Assembly: GCF_902153245.2 (NCBI RefSeq)
Contig: NZ_CABFWF030000018.1
Location: 203,343-267,342 of the forward strand
Direction of reading: 5' to 3'
Length of the DNA: 64,000 nucleotides
Source of the DNA: Pseudorhizobium endolithicum
GTDB lineage: Bacteria > Pseudomonadota > Alphaproteobacteria > Rhizobiales > Rhizobiaceae
Under the pieces are notes generated by a model. It had not been told where the DNA came from and searched no databases. It saw nothing but the letters and a program-made list of their open reading frames with translations. The position numbers and the translations under genes are program-made. Of the stretch, positions 1 to 9,386 are shown one piece after another (position 1 is the first letter of the stretch; each line of letters starts with the position of its first letter).

Positions 1-513
<513 letters not shown>

Positions 514-600
514 GGAAGGCGGCCGGCGCGCAGCTTCAATGTCGAAAGGCTGGCCCGCGAGGCGGACCTGGCTTCGGCCTAACAGGGGAGGTAGCATGCC

Positions 601-1176
601 ATGGAAAATGCAGTTCGCATACATCCGGCCGTGGACAATGGTATCAAGGCGGCCGATCCCGGTTTCTCAGGAGGGACACTCGTCTGTGCCTGCACTGATC
701 GGCCGGTCAAGGTGAAGATCGAGGGGCAGGTTGCACACAATCACGTGTGTGGCTGCACGAAATGCTGGAAGCCGAAGGGAACCGCCTTCTCGGTCGTCGC
801 CGTCGTGCCGCACGACAAGGTGACGGTGCTCGAAAATGGTGACAAGCTGCAGGTGGTCGACACATCTGCGCTGATCCAGCGTCACGCCTGCCGGGAATGC
901 GGCGTCCATATGTACGGGCCGGTCGAGAGGGAGCACGCCTTCCAGGGACTGGACTTCGTGCATCCGGAGCGCTTCCAGGAGTCGGGCTGGGCGCCTCCGG
1001 AGTTCGCGGCCTTCGTCTCGTCGATCATCGAGGCCGGCGTCGATCCCGGTCAAATGGATGCGATTCGGGCACGCCTGCGGGAGCTTGGGCTGGAGCCCTA
1101 TGACTGCCTCTCACCTGCGCTGATGGACTATGTTGCCGGCTGGGTGGCGAAGAAATCAGGAGCGCTCGCGGCCTGA
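601..1176 (+). CDS. gfa: S-(hydroxymethyl)glutathione synthase (glutathione-dependent formaldehyde-activating enzyme)
   Basis: 191 residues, the usual Gfa length. The GFA zinc fold is recognisable from its cysteines: CAC near residue 29, the HVCGCTKCW cluster, and the [12 protein letters not shown] second site. The family binds glutathione and accelerates its condensation with formaldehyde; the true in vivo role is still debated for the Paracoccus protein. The ATG at 601 has GGGGAGG (585-591) at good spacing. An ATG at 596 is in another frame and gives no Gfa protein. It lies about 87 bp after frmA on the same strand, so the pair is probably co-transcribed. A long hairpin follows at 1188-1223. 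Confidence 0.95.
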   Translation: MENAVRIHPAVDNGIKAADPGFSGGTLVCACTDRPVKVKIEGQVAHNHVCGCTKCWKPKGTAFSVVAVVPHDKVTVLENGDKLQVVDTSALIQRHACRECGVHMYGPVEREHAFQGLDFVHPERFQESGWAPPEFAAFVSSIIEAGVDPGQMDAIRARLRELGLEPYDCLSPALMDYVAGWVAKKSGALAA

Positions 1177-1187
1177 TACACCGGGTC

Positions 1188-1223
1188 CCTGGCTGTCGGA
1201 AGAGCGTCGTCCCGACAGCCAGG
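1188..1223 (+). terminator. 12-bp perfect stem-loop after gfa
   Basis: CCTGGCTGTCGG (1188-1199) pairs with CCGACAGCCAGG (1212-1223) around a 12-nt loop. It begins about 12 bp after the gfa stop. No U-run follows, so it is either a Rho-aided or 3'-end-stabilising hairpin, not a textbook intrinsic terminator. The rest of 1224-1414 shows nothing recognisable. Confidence 0.5.
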
Positions 1224-1414
1224 ACTTCCGCTGTTTCTCATCATCGAGTCCAGACAGTTCGGTCGTGGCGTGCGCTTTGCAAGCACCCACCGGGTTTTGC
1301 GGTTTCGAGCTGAGTTCGGAGCCAGAATGAATGTTCCGCGATATTCGAGATCAACTATGCGCAATCGTGGGAAAGAGCGCTACGGGAACGTCGTTGAATG
1401 TGATATTTTAGAAC

Positions 1415-2395
1415 ATGTCGATCGAAAGGTATGAATCCGTCGACTGTGTCGGACAGTCGGCCACCGGCGGGCGCTTCACACGCCGTGAAGCCTTGGCCCT
1501 GGGTTTCTGCCTGTGCTGTTTTCCCCGCCTTGGCATCGCCAGCGAATTTGCGAGACTGAAGGAATTGGGCAACGGCCTATTCATCCGTGAGGCGCCGCAT
1601 GAGGAGGCGTCGCCGGCCAACAAGGGGGGCATCGCCAATATCGGGTTCATCATCGGGCGCGATGGCGTGCTCGTCACCGATCCTGGCGGCAGCCTCGCAG
1701 ACGGAAACTGGCTCAAGGCCCGGATCAGGGAGCGAACCCGAAAGCCGATCCGGCATGTGGTGCTGACGCATGTCCATCCTGACCATTGTTTCGGGGCTGC
1801 TGCCTTCGTCGAGGAGCGGCCTGAATTTATTGGTCATCGTGGTCTGAGGGCCGCGCTGGATACACGCGGTGGTTACTACCGGGAGCGTCTCGCGGAAGTC
1901 CTGGGAGCGGAAGATGTCGGTGACGTCGTCTATCCTACGCAGGAGGTCGACGACGTCGCAGAGATCGATCTCGGTGACCGACGCTTTCGGATCACTGCCC
2001 ACCGAACGGCCCATACCGATTGCGACCTATCGATGCTCGACCTGTCGTCAGGCACGCTCTTTCCTGCCGACCTGCTTTTCGTGGATCGCGTTCCTTCGCT
2101 GGATGGCAGCCTCACGGGATGGTTGGCGGAAGCCGCGCGGTTGAAGGAGCTTGGCCCCGTCCGGGCCGTGCCGGGGCATGGTCCCGCACTGGTGGATTTC
2201 GGTGCGGCCGTGGACAGGCAGATAGGCTACCTGACCGCGCTTCACGATGAAACGCGACGGGCGATCGAAGAGGGTCTTTCGATAGACGAGGCCAGCCGGA
2301 AGGCGGCAGTTGGGGAAGCAGAAGGCTGGGCGCTGTTCAGCGACTATCATGGACGCAACGTCATCCAGGCCTACAAGGAACTTGAATGGGAGTAG
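1415..2395 (+). CDS. Metallo-beta-lactamase-fold hydrolase of the quinoprotein relay type
   Basis: 326 residues. After an N-terminal export-type segment with twin arginines and a short hydrophobic run (FTRREALALGFCLCCF), the protein carries a metallo-beta-lactamase core: HVHPDHCFG zinc motif near residues 115-123, an AHTDCDLS segment, and a late GHGPALVDFG. This matches the family called quinoprotein relay system zinc metallohydrolase, which occurs with PQQ alcohol dehydrogenases. The next two genes encode the SoxYZ-like carrier and the CxxxCW protein that define the same genomic context. Its substrate is unknown even in the family. No clear Shine-Dalgarno precedes the ATG at 1415, so the start is less certain than the identity. 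Confidence 0.85.
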   Translation: MSIERYESVDCVGQSATGGRFTRREALALGFCLCCFPRLGIASEFARLKELGNGLFIREAPHEEASPANKGGIANIGFIIGRDGVLVTDPGGSLADGNWLKARIRERTRKPIRHVVLTHVHPDHCFGAAAFVEERPEFIGHRGLRAALDTRGGYYRERLAEVLGAEDVGDVVYPTQEVDDVAEIDLGDRRFRITAHRTAHTDCDLSMLDLSSGTLFPADLLFVDRVPSLDGSLTGWLAEAARLKELGPVRAVPGHGPALVDFGAAVDRQIGYLTALHDETRRAIEEGLSIDEASRKAAVGEAEGWALFSDYHGRNVIQAYKELEWE

Positions 2396-2411
2396 CTCTC
2401 ACGTAACGCAT

Positions 2412-2418
2412 GGAGGAG
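2412..2418 (+). promoter_or_regulatory. Ribosome binding site deciding the SoxYZ-like start
   Basis: GGAGGAG at 2412-2418 lies inside a longer open frame that could begin at ATG 2410. It sits 6 nt before ATG 2425 and 3 nt before ATG 2422, so translation most likely begins at 2425. Confidence 0.6.
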
Positions 2419-2424
2419 AAGATG

Positions 2425-3240
2425 ATGCCGATGATGCGACGGACTTTTTCGACTGCTCTGCTGACCATGTTCTGCGTCAGTTCGGCGCCCGGCGTGAATG
2501 CCTCAGAAGCGGACGCCGAGCGGGAGGAGCGCTGGCAGCAGATCGCCGACTACATTTTCGATGACCGCAAGGTGATCCCGACAGAGGCACTGATCAGCAT
2601 CGATGCCCCAAAGCGCGCGCAGGATGCAGCACTCGTGCCGATCACACTCAGGATGCCGGAGAAGGACAAGATCAAATCCGTCTATCTCGTGATTGACGAG
2701 AACCCGGTTCCCCTCGCCGCCCATGTCACCTTCGGTCCAGCCGCCGATGCGGGCGCCCTGCACTTGCGCGTGCGCGTCGATACCTACACCAACATTCACG
2801 CTGTTGCCGAAACGAAGGATGGAAAGCTGTTTTCCAACGCCGCCTTCGTGAAAGCATCTGGTGGGTGCTCGGCTCCTTCCGGACCGAGTGACGCCGAAGC
2901 GATGAAGGGCATGGGTGACATGCGGATGAAGTTTGCGGAGAACGTCCGACAGGGGACTCCCTCGGAAGCGACCTTGATGATCCGCCACCCGAACTTCAGC
3001 GGCATGCAGATGAACCAGCTTACCCGGCTCTACACGCCGCCACGGTACGTGGAAAAGGTGATCGTGTCTCAAGGCGACCAGACTATACTGGAAGTTACCG
3101 GCGACATTTCACTCTCTACCAATCCAGCCCTAGGCTTCAGCTTCGTGCCGGCGGGCCAGGCGCCGATCCGGGTGGTCGCGTCCGACAACAAAGGTGGAAA
3201 ATGGGAGCAGAGTTTCGACGTGCCGCTGGCAACCAATTAG
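2425..3240 (+). CDS. Quinoprotein dehydrogenase-associated SoxYZ-like carrier protein
   Basis: About 271 residues with a signal peptide (RRTFSTALLTMFCVSS...VNA). The N-terminal half resembles SoxY and ends in a single-cysteine carrier segment KASGGCS. The C-terminal half resembles SoxZ (IRHPNFSGMQMNQLTR...YVEKVIVSQGD). In sulfur oxidation SoxY carries the substrate on a swinging-arm cysteine; this fused family instead travels with PQQ-dependent dehydrogenases and its cargo is unknown. The cysteine sits mid-protein, at the SoxY/SoxZ junction, as expected for the fusion. It lies 29 bp after the hydrolase and about 10 bp before the CxxxCW gene, so the three probably form one operon. Confidence 0.85.
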   Translation: MPMMRRTFSTALLTMFCVSSAPGVNASEADAEREERWQQIADYIFDDRKVIPTEALISIDAPKRAQDAALVPITLRMPEKDKIKSVYLVIDENPVPLAAHVTFGPAADAGALHLRVRVDTYTNIHAVAETKDGKLFSNAAFVKASGGCSAPSGPSDAEAMKGMGDMRMKFAENVRQGTPSEATLMIRHPNFSGMQMNQLTRLYTPPRYVEKVIVSQGDQTILEVTGDISLSTNPALGFSFVPAGQAPIRVVASDNKGGKWEQSFDVPLATN

Positions 3241-3250
3241 GAGCCGGGAC

Positions 3251-3817
3251 ATGTGGCCAGGCTCACGTTTTGTTCTCTTCCTCATGGTCGCGCTGGCTGC
3301 CTGCGGCGCAAACGGGACGTCAGCGGAAGTGAGGGAGCCGGAGGGGTTGTGGACCGGCCCGATGCGGGGCGAGACCCCGAACACGCTCCAGGGCGCCGTG
3401 GTGGTCGATGTGGCGGGTCTTGAGGCGCTACTGCCCAAGGATCCCATCCTGCTGGATGTTGGTCCCGCCGACAAGAAGCCTGAGGGATTCCCGAAGGATC
3501 GGCTATGGCTGCCAACTCATCGTTCGATTCCGAAGGCCGTCTGGCTTCCAGGCGCAGGAGCCGCAACCCTGGAAGCGGCACAGGAGGAGGCTTTTCTCCG
3601 CCGTGTAGAGGAACTGACGCAAGGCGACGACGCCAAGCCGATCGTGGTCTTCTGCCAGCCCCAATGCTGGGGAAGCTGGAACGCTGGCAAGCGTCTGGTG
3701 ACGCACGGCTTTACCCGGGTCCACTGGTTCCCCGGCGGGGTGGATAGCTGGCAGGAGACGCACGACACTGTCGCGGTTGACGTCGATGAGGATTGGCCCG
3801 TACCGCCGGCGAAATAA
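3251..3817 (+). CDS. PQQ-dependent catabolism-associated CxxxCW-motif protein (rhodanese-like)
   Basis: 188 residues starting at ATG 3251. The frame is open further upstream, but only inside the preceding gene. The N-terminus is an export signal with a lipoprotein-like LAAC box near residues 15-18. The body is rhodanese-like and ends in the diagnostic CQPQCW motif (Cys135, Cys139, Trp140) followed by GSWNAGKR. This family is tied by gene neighbourhood to PQQ-dependent alcohol catabolism; the two cysteines suggest redox or cofactor binding, unproven. Together with the hydrolase and SoxYZ-like carrier it forms the accessory set usually found near XoxF/MxaF-type dehydrogenase genes, which would lie left of the window. 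Confidence 0.85.
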   Translation: MWPGSRFVLFLMVALAACGANGTSAEVREPEGLWTGPMRGETPNTLQGAVVVDVAGLEALLPKDPILLDVGPADKKPEGFPKDRLWLPTHRSIPKAVWLPGAGAATLEAAQEEAFLRRVEELTQGDDAKPIVVFCQPQCWGSWNAGKRLVTHGFTRVHWFPGGVDSWQETHDTVAVDVDEDWPVPPAK

Positions 3818-4123
3818 GCAGGCTTTTATCGAATGACGCACCATTGACCTTGAGGGCGGGCTGTTTAGCGACGGAATTCGGAGGACTTCCGGAACGGACG
3901 ATTCCGGTCTCGGAACCGGAAGGGCAATATCAGGTGTGGAAGGTGGAGCGTGAAATATTTTGCTCACGTGGAATGGTGATCACAAGGCAAGCCAGAATTC
4001 GCTGATACACCTTGAAACCCGCCGCGCCCTCCTAAACATCGTTGCAATCAACCTCAAGAGGAGCGCAGGCCGCTTGAGCCAAATAACTATGCTTCTGCCC
4101 CATTTCTTGCTGGCGGCGGAGAG
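3818..4123. other. Intergenic stretch, nothing recognised
   Basis: About 300 bases between the CxxxCW gene and a decayed PAS kinase fragment. I see no credible coding frame, stem-loop with U-run or repeat. Its composition is more mixed than the flanking genes, consistent with a junction between gene blocks. Confidence 0.5.
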
Positions 4124-4494
4124 ATGGACAGGCGCATCAGATCCTATCCCTGGACTGACACTAGCCTAGAATCAACCGGCACATGGCCGACATCGCTTTC
4201 GACACTGGTTACTGTCATGCTGGCCTCGAACCAGGCTATGCTCATCGCGTGGGGACGGGAGCAACTCCTTCTTTACAACGATGCCTACTCAGATCCTCGC
4301 GTCCAAGCATCCGCAGGCCCTGGGCCGAGACTTTCTTGACGTCTGGGAGGAGATCCGCGGCGATCTCATTCCAATCGTTGAACAGGCCTGCGCGGGCGAA
4401 CCCACCCACATGGATGATATCAAGCTCATCATGCGCCGGAAGGGCTATCCGGAGGAGATGCATTTCAGCTTCTCCATGTCATGTAGAGAGAAAT
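4124..4494 (+). pseudogene. Frameshifted N-terminal remnant of a PAS-domain sensor histidine kinase
   Basis: Two overlapping frames together read as the conserved start of a rhizobial PAS sensor kinase. The first (from 4124) gives WPTSLSTLVTVMLASNQAM, LIAWGREQLLLYNDAYS. The second (from about 4291) continues with KHPQALGRDFLDVWEEI and later MRRKGYPEEMHFSFS. The frame changes at about 4289-4291, and the second frame ends at a stop right after the PAS-like HFSFS segment. No kinase, GAF or receiver domain follows before the next gene. It is therefore a truncated, frameshifted relic, not an expressed sensor. Confidence 0.75.
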
Positions 4495-4738
4495 GATGGC
4501 AGGCGAGCTCGCGAACCTCACGGCTGGGCAATGACCGCTTCTCGGCGGGCGCGACAGCAAGCCTCAAAGGCCGAAACGGAGGCACGACCGGACTATCCGC
4601 TTCCGGGTCTATCCCCGAGAAAGCGGAGATTATAGTTGCAAAATGTCTGCTACCCAGCCACCTCGTGCCGTGGTAAATCTATTCTTGGGGGCGCTATGCT
4701 GGGTTGATAGACGCGGTGGAACCGCAAGGCGCACTCCG

Positions 4739-6526
4739 ATGCACCGAGCTGAGGGCATACGTGCGGAATACAGGCTGTACCTTCTGGGCTCATTTGCCCT
4801 GACGGATCGCGATGGTACGTCCCTGGCCCCCAAATCTCAGAAGACGCAGGCGCTATTGGCGATGCTCGCTCTGTCTCGGCGGGGTTCACGGTCCCGGGTC
4901 TGGTTGCGGGACAAGCTCTGGAGCGACCGGCCCGAGGAGCAGGCTTCCGCAAGCCTGCGCCAGGCACTACTGGAGATCCGGAAATCGCTGGGGCCAGCAC
5001 GCGATCTCGTGCGGGCAGACAAGCTCACGGTGTGGCTGGATCTGGACCGGGTGGAACTGGACATCAACCAGGCAACGGCTTCCGAGAGTGCCTGTGATCA
5101 ACTCCTGGAGGGAATGGACGTCCGTGACCCGGAATTCGAGGAGTGGCTCACGCTCGAACGGCAAAACTGGCAGACAAGGGTCCAACGCGACCGCGAGGGC
5201 GGTGACGCCCGATACCTGGAAAGACCTTCCGATCTTGCCCTGTCCGGTGATCTGTCCCCCTTCGGGCAGTATCAGCGTGCAGGGACAGATGTCCTTGTCC
5301 GGGGGGCCCGGGAGGAGACGACGTCGTTCGATGCGACACCTCTGAGACCGGTTTTGATGCGCTTGCAGCCCCCGCAGGTGATCGGGCTCGGTGACAAAGG
5401 CCGGATCGTCGCGCTGCGACTGCAGACTCTTCTGACGCGGTCGCTCAGCGAAACACTTGGGATCGGTGTCGCCGATCTTTCGTTCGATACCCATTCTGCG
5501 CCGGGTATAGAGGCAGATCCGTCCCCTGCCAATCTTCTCCCGATCACCGTAAAGATGCGTCTCACGTTCGAAGGTGATGCAGTCCTTGCGCAGGCTGTCA
5601 TCCGACGGAGATCCGATGGAGTGCATATCTGGTCGGGCGAGCAACTGGCCAGCCGCTTCGCGGTCCGGTGCGGCAGCATGTCGGAGCTGCATCCAATCAT
5701 CACCCAGATAGTGGATCAGGTGGGGCAGTATCTACTCTCTCCCTGGGTGGAGGACAGCTCTTGTGCGGGCGCTGACCTCATTCACGCGATCGATTCCATC
5801 TTCAGGCTCTCCCGCGATGATCTCGCGCGCGCAGAGCGGCTGCTGGATCGCTGCATCAGACAATCACCAGACGGCGCAGCCTTTGCCTGGCAGGCCTTCA
5901 TCCGAACGTTTCAGGTCGGGCAGAGATTCAGCATGGCCGATGCCGGCATTACGGAGGAGGCGCGCGATCTTTCGCGCAGGGCGCTCGAACTTGACCCCGC
6001 AAATCCTGTGTCCCTGGCTCTCGTCGGGCATGTGCACTCCTTTCTTTTCGCCGAGTACGAGCGCGCTAGCCACCTCTTCGAGAAAGCAATCCATCTCAAC
6101 CCTGCCCAGCCCCTGGGCTGGGACCTCTACGCCATGCTGCATTGCTTCACGGGCCAGCCCACCAAGGCGGTGGCGATCTCCAACTGGGTCCGCCAGTTGG
6201 TCACCCATAGCCGGTACAAGTATTATTTCGATACGACGCGGTGCGTCAGCGCGGCTCTTGCGGGCGACTACGCGGCCGCGATCGCGGCTGGAGAGGAAGC
6301 TCTGATGGAGCGGCCCCAGTTCAACTCGGTTCTACGTTACCTTGCAGCGAGCCACGCCCATGCCAACCATACCCATGAGGCACAAAATTACCTCATGCGC
6401 CTGCAGGCGATCGAACCGGATGTTTCCATCAGCGCCCTGCGGGAAAGCCGCTACCCACTGTTGGGGACCGAAGGGGGACAGTTGTTGATCGAAGGTCTGG
6501 TCAAGGCAGGTATCCGTTCACAATAG
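4739..6526 (+). CDS. SARP/BTAD-type winged-helix regulator with C-terminal TPR-like region
   Basis: About 595 residues from ATG 4739; the frame is open back to 4643, so the start is uncertain. Residues ~10-105 form an OmpR/SARP winged helix: LYLLGSFALTDRDG, then SQKTQALLAMLALS, LRDKLWSD, and EEQASASLRQALLEIRKSLG, as in bacterial transcriptional activation domain proteins. The C-terminal 250 residues carry TPR-like helices (ARDLSRRALELDPANPVSLAL, EKAIHLNPAQPLGWDLYAML). SARPs are DNA-binding activators that recognise heptamer direct repeats at 11-bp steps; such an array occurs at 9387-9426. No transmembrane helix is evident. PAP2, subtilase and small YYxG genes follow on the same strand, so this is probably their local regulator. 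Confidence 0.8.
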   Translation: MHRAEGIRAEYRLYLLGSFALTDRDGTSLAPKSQKTQALLAMLALSRRGSRSRVWLRDKLWSDRPEEQASASLRQALLEIRKSLGPARDLVRADKLTVWLDLDRVELDINQATASESACDQLLEGMDVRDPEFEEWLTLERQNWQTRVQRDREGGDARYLERPSDLALSGDLSPFGQYQRAGTDVLVRGAREETTSFDATPLRPVLMRLQPPQVIGLGDKGRIVALRLQTLLTRSLSETLGIGVADLSFDTHSAPGIEADPSPANLLPITVKMRLTFEGDAVLAQAVIRRRSDGVHIWSGEQLASRFAVRCGSMSELHPIITQIVDQVGQYLLSPWVEDSSCAGADLIHAIDSIFRLSRDDLARAERLLDRCIRQSPDGAAFAWQAFIRTFQVGQRFSMADAGITEEARDLSRRALELDPANPVSLALVGHVHSFLFAEYERASHLFEKAIHLNPAQPLGWDLYAMLHCFTGQPTKAVAISNWVRQLVTHSRYKYYFDTTRCVSAALAGDYAAAIAAGEEALMERPQFNSVLRYLAASHAHANHTHEAQNYLMRLQAIEPDVSISALRESRYPLLGTEGGQLLIEGLVKAGIRSQ

Positions 6527-6560
6527 ACCATGAAGCGCCGACGAAGTGAGGAGGGACAAG

Positions 6561-7526
6561 ATGCCGGAAGCTCAGTCGCCAGCGGTAGCATTTCTCAACG
6601 CGTTCCCGTTTAAGGTTGAGCCTGACACTGTCCTCTCCTGCGGCGCCGATCATGCCGCATCGACGCCGCCGGATCGTGTTCCGTCGACACATTCGGCTGC
6701 TCGGGATGAAGCAGGTGAAGCGGGCCTGATCTTGCCGCCCAGTAGGGTCATGATGGCGATGTCTGTCATGCACGTCGCCAATAAAGCGGTGCTCAACAAG
6801 AACAAGAACAAGAATAAAAACAAGAATAAGAACAAGGCCGCGGGCGGCATCACGGCCCAGGCTGCCGCGCAGCTTGTTCCAGCCTTCGAGATACGGCGGC
6901 TCCATCAACAACCATCCCGTAACGCCTTTAATGCCGCAAAGCGGTTCTGCTGGGAGACGCTGGATATCCTGCCGCCTCCGGGGCCCGACTATACACGGCT
7001 GGAAACCGCAGTCCTTCTATCCATGCAGAGACGGGATCGAGAGCGGGCAAGGCGACTGCCGGACATCGAAAGCGAGGCGACGATCTCGCTGTCCGAGTTC
7101 ACCCGTCCGCTTCACGTGGAGGACATCAGCGGCTATTCGGCCACCGAGGGCTTGTTTCAGTCGATCCTGACAGCGTGTGAATATGTCGGGCTTATCTACA
7201 AGGACAAATTCGACAGGCTAAGGCCTAGCCACTTCGAGCCGCTGCTGAGACCCCTTCTTGCTGTCCCGCCGCATGCGGCCTTCCCAAGTAATCACGCTTT
7301 CCAGTGCTATTCGGTGGCCTTCGCCTTCGCAACAATCCTGCCGGAGCATCCGGCCACGGACGAGCTTGCGAGGATCGCCCAGAACGTCGCGGAGAACCGG
7401 GAGTGGGCGGGCCTGCATTACCCAAGCGATACAGCCGGCGGCCGTGAACTCGCCCGTCGCTTCGCCCCCTATCTTCACGATGCCTTCGGCCCAAGCTTCC
7501 AGGCGGTACGAGCAGAGTGGATGTAG
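6561..7526 (+). CDS. PAP2/vanadium-haloperoxidase-fold enzyme with an Asn-Lys repeat
   Basis: 321 residues; ATG 6561 follows GAGGAGGGA (6548-6556). All three PAP2/haloperoxidase active-site motifs are visible: K214-x6-RP (KDKFDRLRP), PSNH at 242-245 with the phosphate/vanadate-contacting region and His245, and NR-x5-H-x3-D at about 279-290 (NREWAGLHYPSD). Canonical motifs have PSGH and SR, so Gly to Asn and Ser to Asn changes are notable. The fold serves acid phosphatases, lipid phosphatases and vanadium haloperoxidases; sequence alone does not decide. No signal peptide or membrane helices are obvious. Residues 79-92 are seven Asn-Lys pairs. It lies between the SARP-like and subtilase genes. 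Confidence 0.8.
   Translation: MPEAQSPAVAFLNAFPFKVEPDTVLSCGADHAASTPPDRVPSTHSAARDEAGEAGLILPPSRVMMAMSVMHVANKAVLNKNKNKNKNKNKNKAAGGITAQAAAQLVPAFEIRRLHQQPSRNAFNAAKRFCWETLDILPPPGPDYTRLETAVLLSMQRRDRERARRLPDIESEATISLSEFTRPLHVEDISGYSATEGLFQSILTACEYVGLIYKDKFDRLRPSHFEPLLRPLLAVPPHAAFPSNHAFQCYSVAFAFATILPEHPATDELARIAQNVAENREWAGLHYPSDTAGGRELARRFAPYLHDAFGPSFQAVRAEWM
6795..6836 (+). repeat. Seven tandem 6-bp units (AACAAG type) inside the PAP2-like gene
   Basis: Seven in-frame hexamers encode (Asn-Lys)7; five are AACAAG-like and two are AAT-containing variants, with one AAA for AAG. The unit being a multiple of three lets copy number change without a frameshift. It sits in the N-terminal region before the enzyme domain. 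Confidence 0.9.
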
Positions 7527-7564
7527 AGCGCCGCCATCCGCGGTGAATTTAGGAGGATGTCAGC

Positions 7565-9253
7565 ATGGCAGTCACTTCTGAGCACCCCAGCGAAGTTCCT
7601 GAACCCTACTATTATCTATGGCACCTTGCCGCGTTGAAAGTTATCGACGCAGACTTCGGGGCGGCACCCGCCACTCCGTCCAATCCAGACATTCCGGCAG
7701 TACGAGAGGCGTGCAGACCCACGGTCAGGTCCACCGTATGGGATCAGATCGCTGCGGCCGGAACCGTGGTGCCCGCCAGTGTGGCTCTCATCGACGTCGG
7801 CATCTGTCCAGATCACCCGAACCTGAAGACGCGTCTCGATCGGGACCGCTCGATTGACCTGGCTTCGCATCCCTTCGGGGCCCGGACCATCGCCAAATAC
7901 GACGAACTAGATCCTTATGGCCCGGAACAACAGGAAACCTTCTTTTCTGACCTGGACGTGACGGGACTTGGTGACCTCGGCCTCTCCAACGATGACAAGG
8001 CGTATTTCGACAGCCTCACTGCAGAACTCGCTGCGTCCAGGGGATGCGTCCGGCGGCTGATAAATCCGGAAGCCCTCTTCGGTGCCCACGGGACAGCCTG
8101 TGCTGGCCTGATTGCGGGCGAACCAGCGGCCATTGCAAGTGGCACTGGCGAAGTGACTATCCCGGAGACGCTCTTTGCAGAACCCGGACCTGAGGCCGAG
8201 CCGAACAGAAACCGAAATGTACTTCCGTATTTCGGCGTCGACCCCTTTTCCCGCTTGATCTCGATCCGCACCTCCTTCGACGCGGATCCCGCGCAGTTTA
8301 TTTGCGCGTTCTTGTATGCCTATCAGCAGCAGGCCGACGTCATCGTGCTCCCTCGCGGGCTTCCAGACCCTGAAAACTCCCGTCTCGAACCGAAGGCAGA
8401 GCTGACCACCGATGCCGGGCTCTACCAGAACCGCCTGATGGAGGACCTTGTGAAACGTCTCTCACTCGCTGGTGAAGCAGAAGAACTAGATCCGAAGTCG
8501 CCGCAGCCTACCGAGAGCGGCCGCAGGCTCTGGAGGATTCTCCGGCACGTTATCCTTGGGGTCAGCCGCAAGATCCCGATTGTTTGCGCGGCCGGAAATA
8601 GCGGTGAGAGTCAGCTCATCTATCCGGCGAATCTTGCTGAAGACGACAACGGAATTATCGCCGTTGGAGCAGTCACAGTCGAGGGTTTCCGCTCCGGATA
8701 CAGCAATTACGGCCACGGACTTACCCTGGTGGCTCCCTCCGATGACCAGGAGGTCATCAACCGCCACCAGTTGCGCGTCGACCAGCAGTCCCCGTTTCAC
8801 GCCCGCCACGCTCACGTTGCAGGCCCCGCCAAGGAGTACCGCTATTCTGGCCTCGGATTGCTGACGACCGACCTTCCCGGCTGCTGGGGCTATGAGCGCG
8901 GAGACGATCCATGGTCGTCGCTTCCCCTCGAAGATAACCCGGGAATCGGAGGCGGCTACTATACCAACTTTGGAGGAACATCCGGGGCCTCTGCGTTGAT
9001 TGGGGGCATCTGTTCCCTGATCCAGAGAGCTCACAAGACCAGGCACGGGCAAAGTGCCAGGCTTGGCGGAGTGGCGGTAAAGGCACTGCTCGTGGCAGCT
9101 TGCGACCAGCAACGGGTCGTGGTGCCAGGGTTTCGACCGCTCACGCCTGACTGTATGAATTCAGACGAGGAAGACGGCAAAGGCTCCGCCTACTTCTTTG
9201 GAGCAGGACTGCCAGACGCAGCTGCAGCCGTTCAGGCAGCTCTCGCATCCTAA
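7565..9253 (+). CDS. Subtilisin-like serine peptidase (S8 family)
   Basis: 562 residues starting at ATG 7565 after AGGAGG. The catalytic triad is readable: Asp77 in VALIDVG, His175 in GAHGTACAG, Ser473 in GGTSGASALIGG; Asn345 in CAAGNSGES is the oxyanion residue. The usual Pro after GTSxA is absent (GTSGASALIG). No signal peptide is present, so it may act in the cytoplasm or leave by a nonclassical route. The gap between His and Ser is long, with an insert of acidic and aromatic sequence. It follows the PAP2-like gene by 38 bp and precedes the small YYxG genes. A role in processing the small proteins is possible but only inferred from position. Confidence 0.9.
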   Translation: MAVTSEHPSEVPEPYYYLWHLAALKVIDADFGAAPATPSNPDIPAVREACRPTVRSTVWDQIAAAGTVVPASVALIDVGICPDHPNLKTRLDRDRSIDLASHPFGARTIAKYDELDPYGPEQQETFFSDLDVTGLGDLGLSNDDKAYFDSLTAELAASRGCVRRLINPEALFGAHGTACAGLIAGEPAAIASGTGEVTIPETLFAEPGPEAEPNRNRNVLPYFGVDPFSRLISIRTSFDADPAQFICAFLYAYQQQADVIVLPRGLPDPENSRLEPKAELTTDAGLYQNRLMEDLVKRLSLAGEAEELDPKSPQPTESGRRLWRILRHVILGVSRKIPIVCAAGNSGESQLIYPANLAEDDNGIIAVGAVTVEGFRSGYSNYGHGLTLVAPSDDQEVINRHQLRVDQQSPFHARHAHVAGPAKEYRYSGLGLLTTDLPGCWGYERGDDPWSSLPLEDNPGIGGGYYTNFGGTSGASALIGGICSLIQRAHKTRHGQSARLGGVAVKALLVAACDQQRVVVPGFRPLTPDCMNSDEEDGKGSAYFFGAGLPDAAAAVQAALAS

Positions 9254-9386
9254 TCGAAGCCCGGCAACAGGCCCCGTCTCCATCTTAGCCGCCCGCATCA
9301 CAGGTCGCGCCTGCACCCCGGCTCGTGCCGCTGATGCAGCCGAGGTTCGGCCGTATCTTCGTCTTTTCTTCCTAGTTTGCGCTTTT

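Noticed and set aside
4183-4635. 150-codon plus-strand frame
   Set aside because: It shadows the PAS remnant in another frame and shows no conserved pattern.
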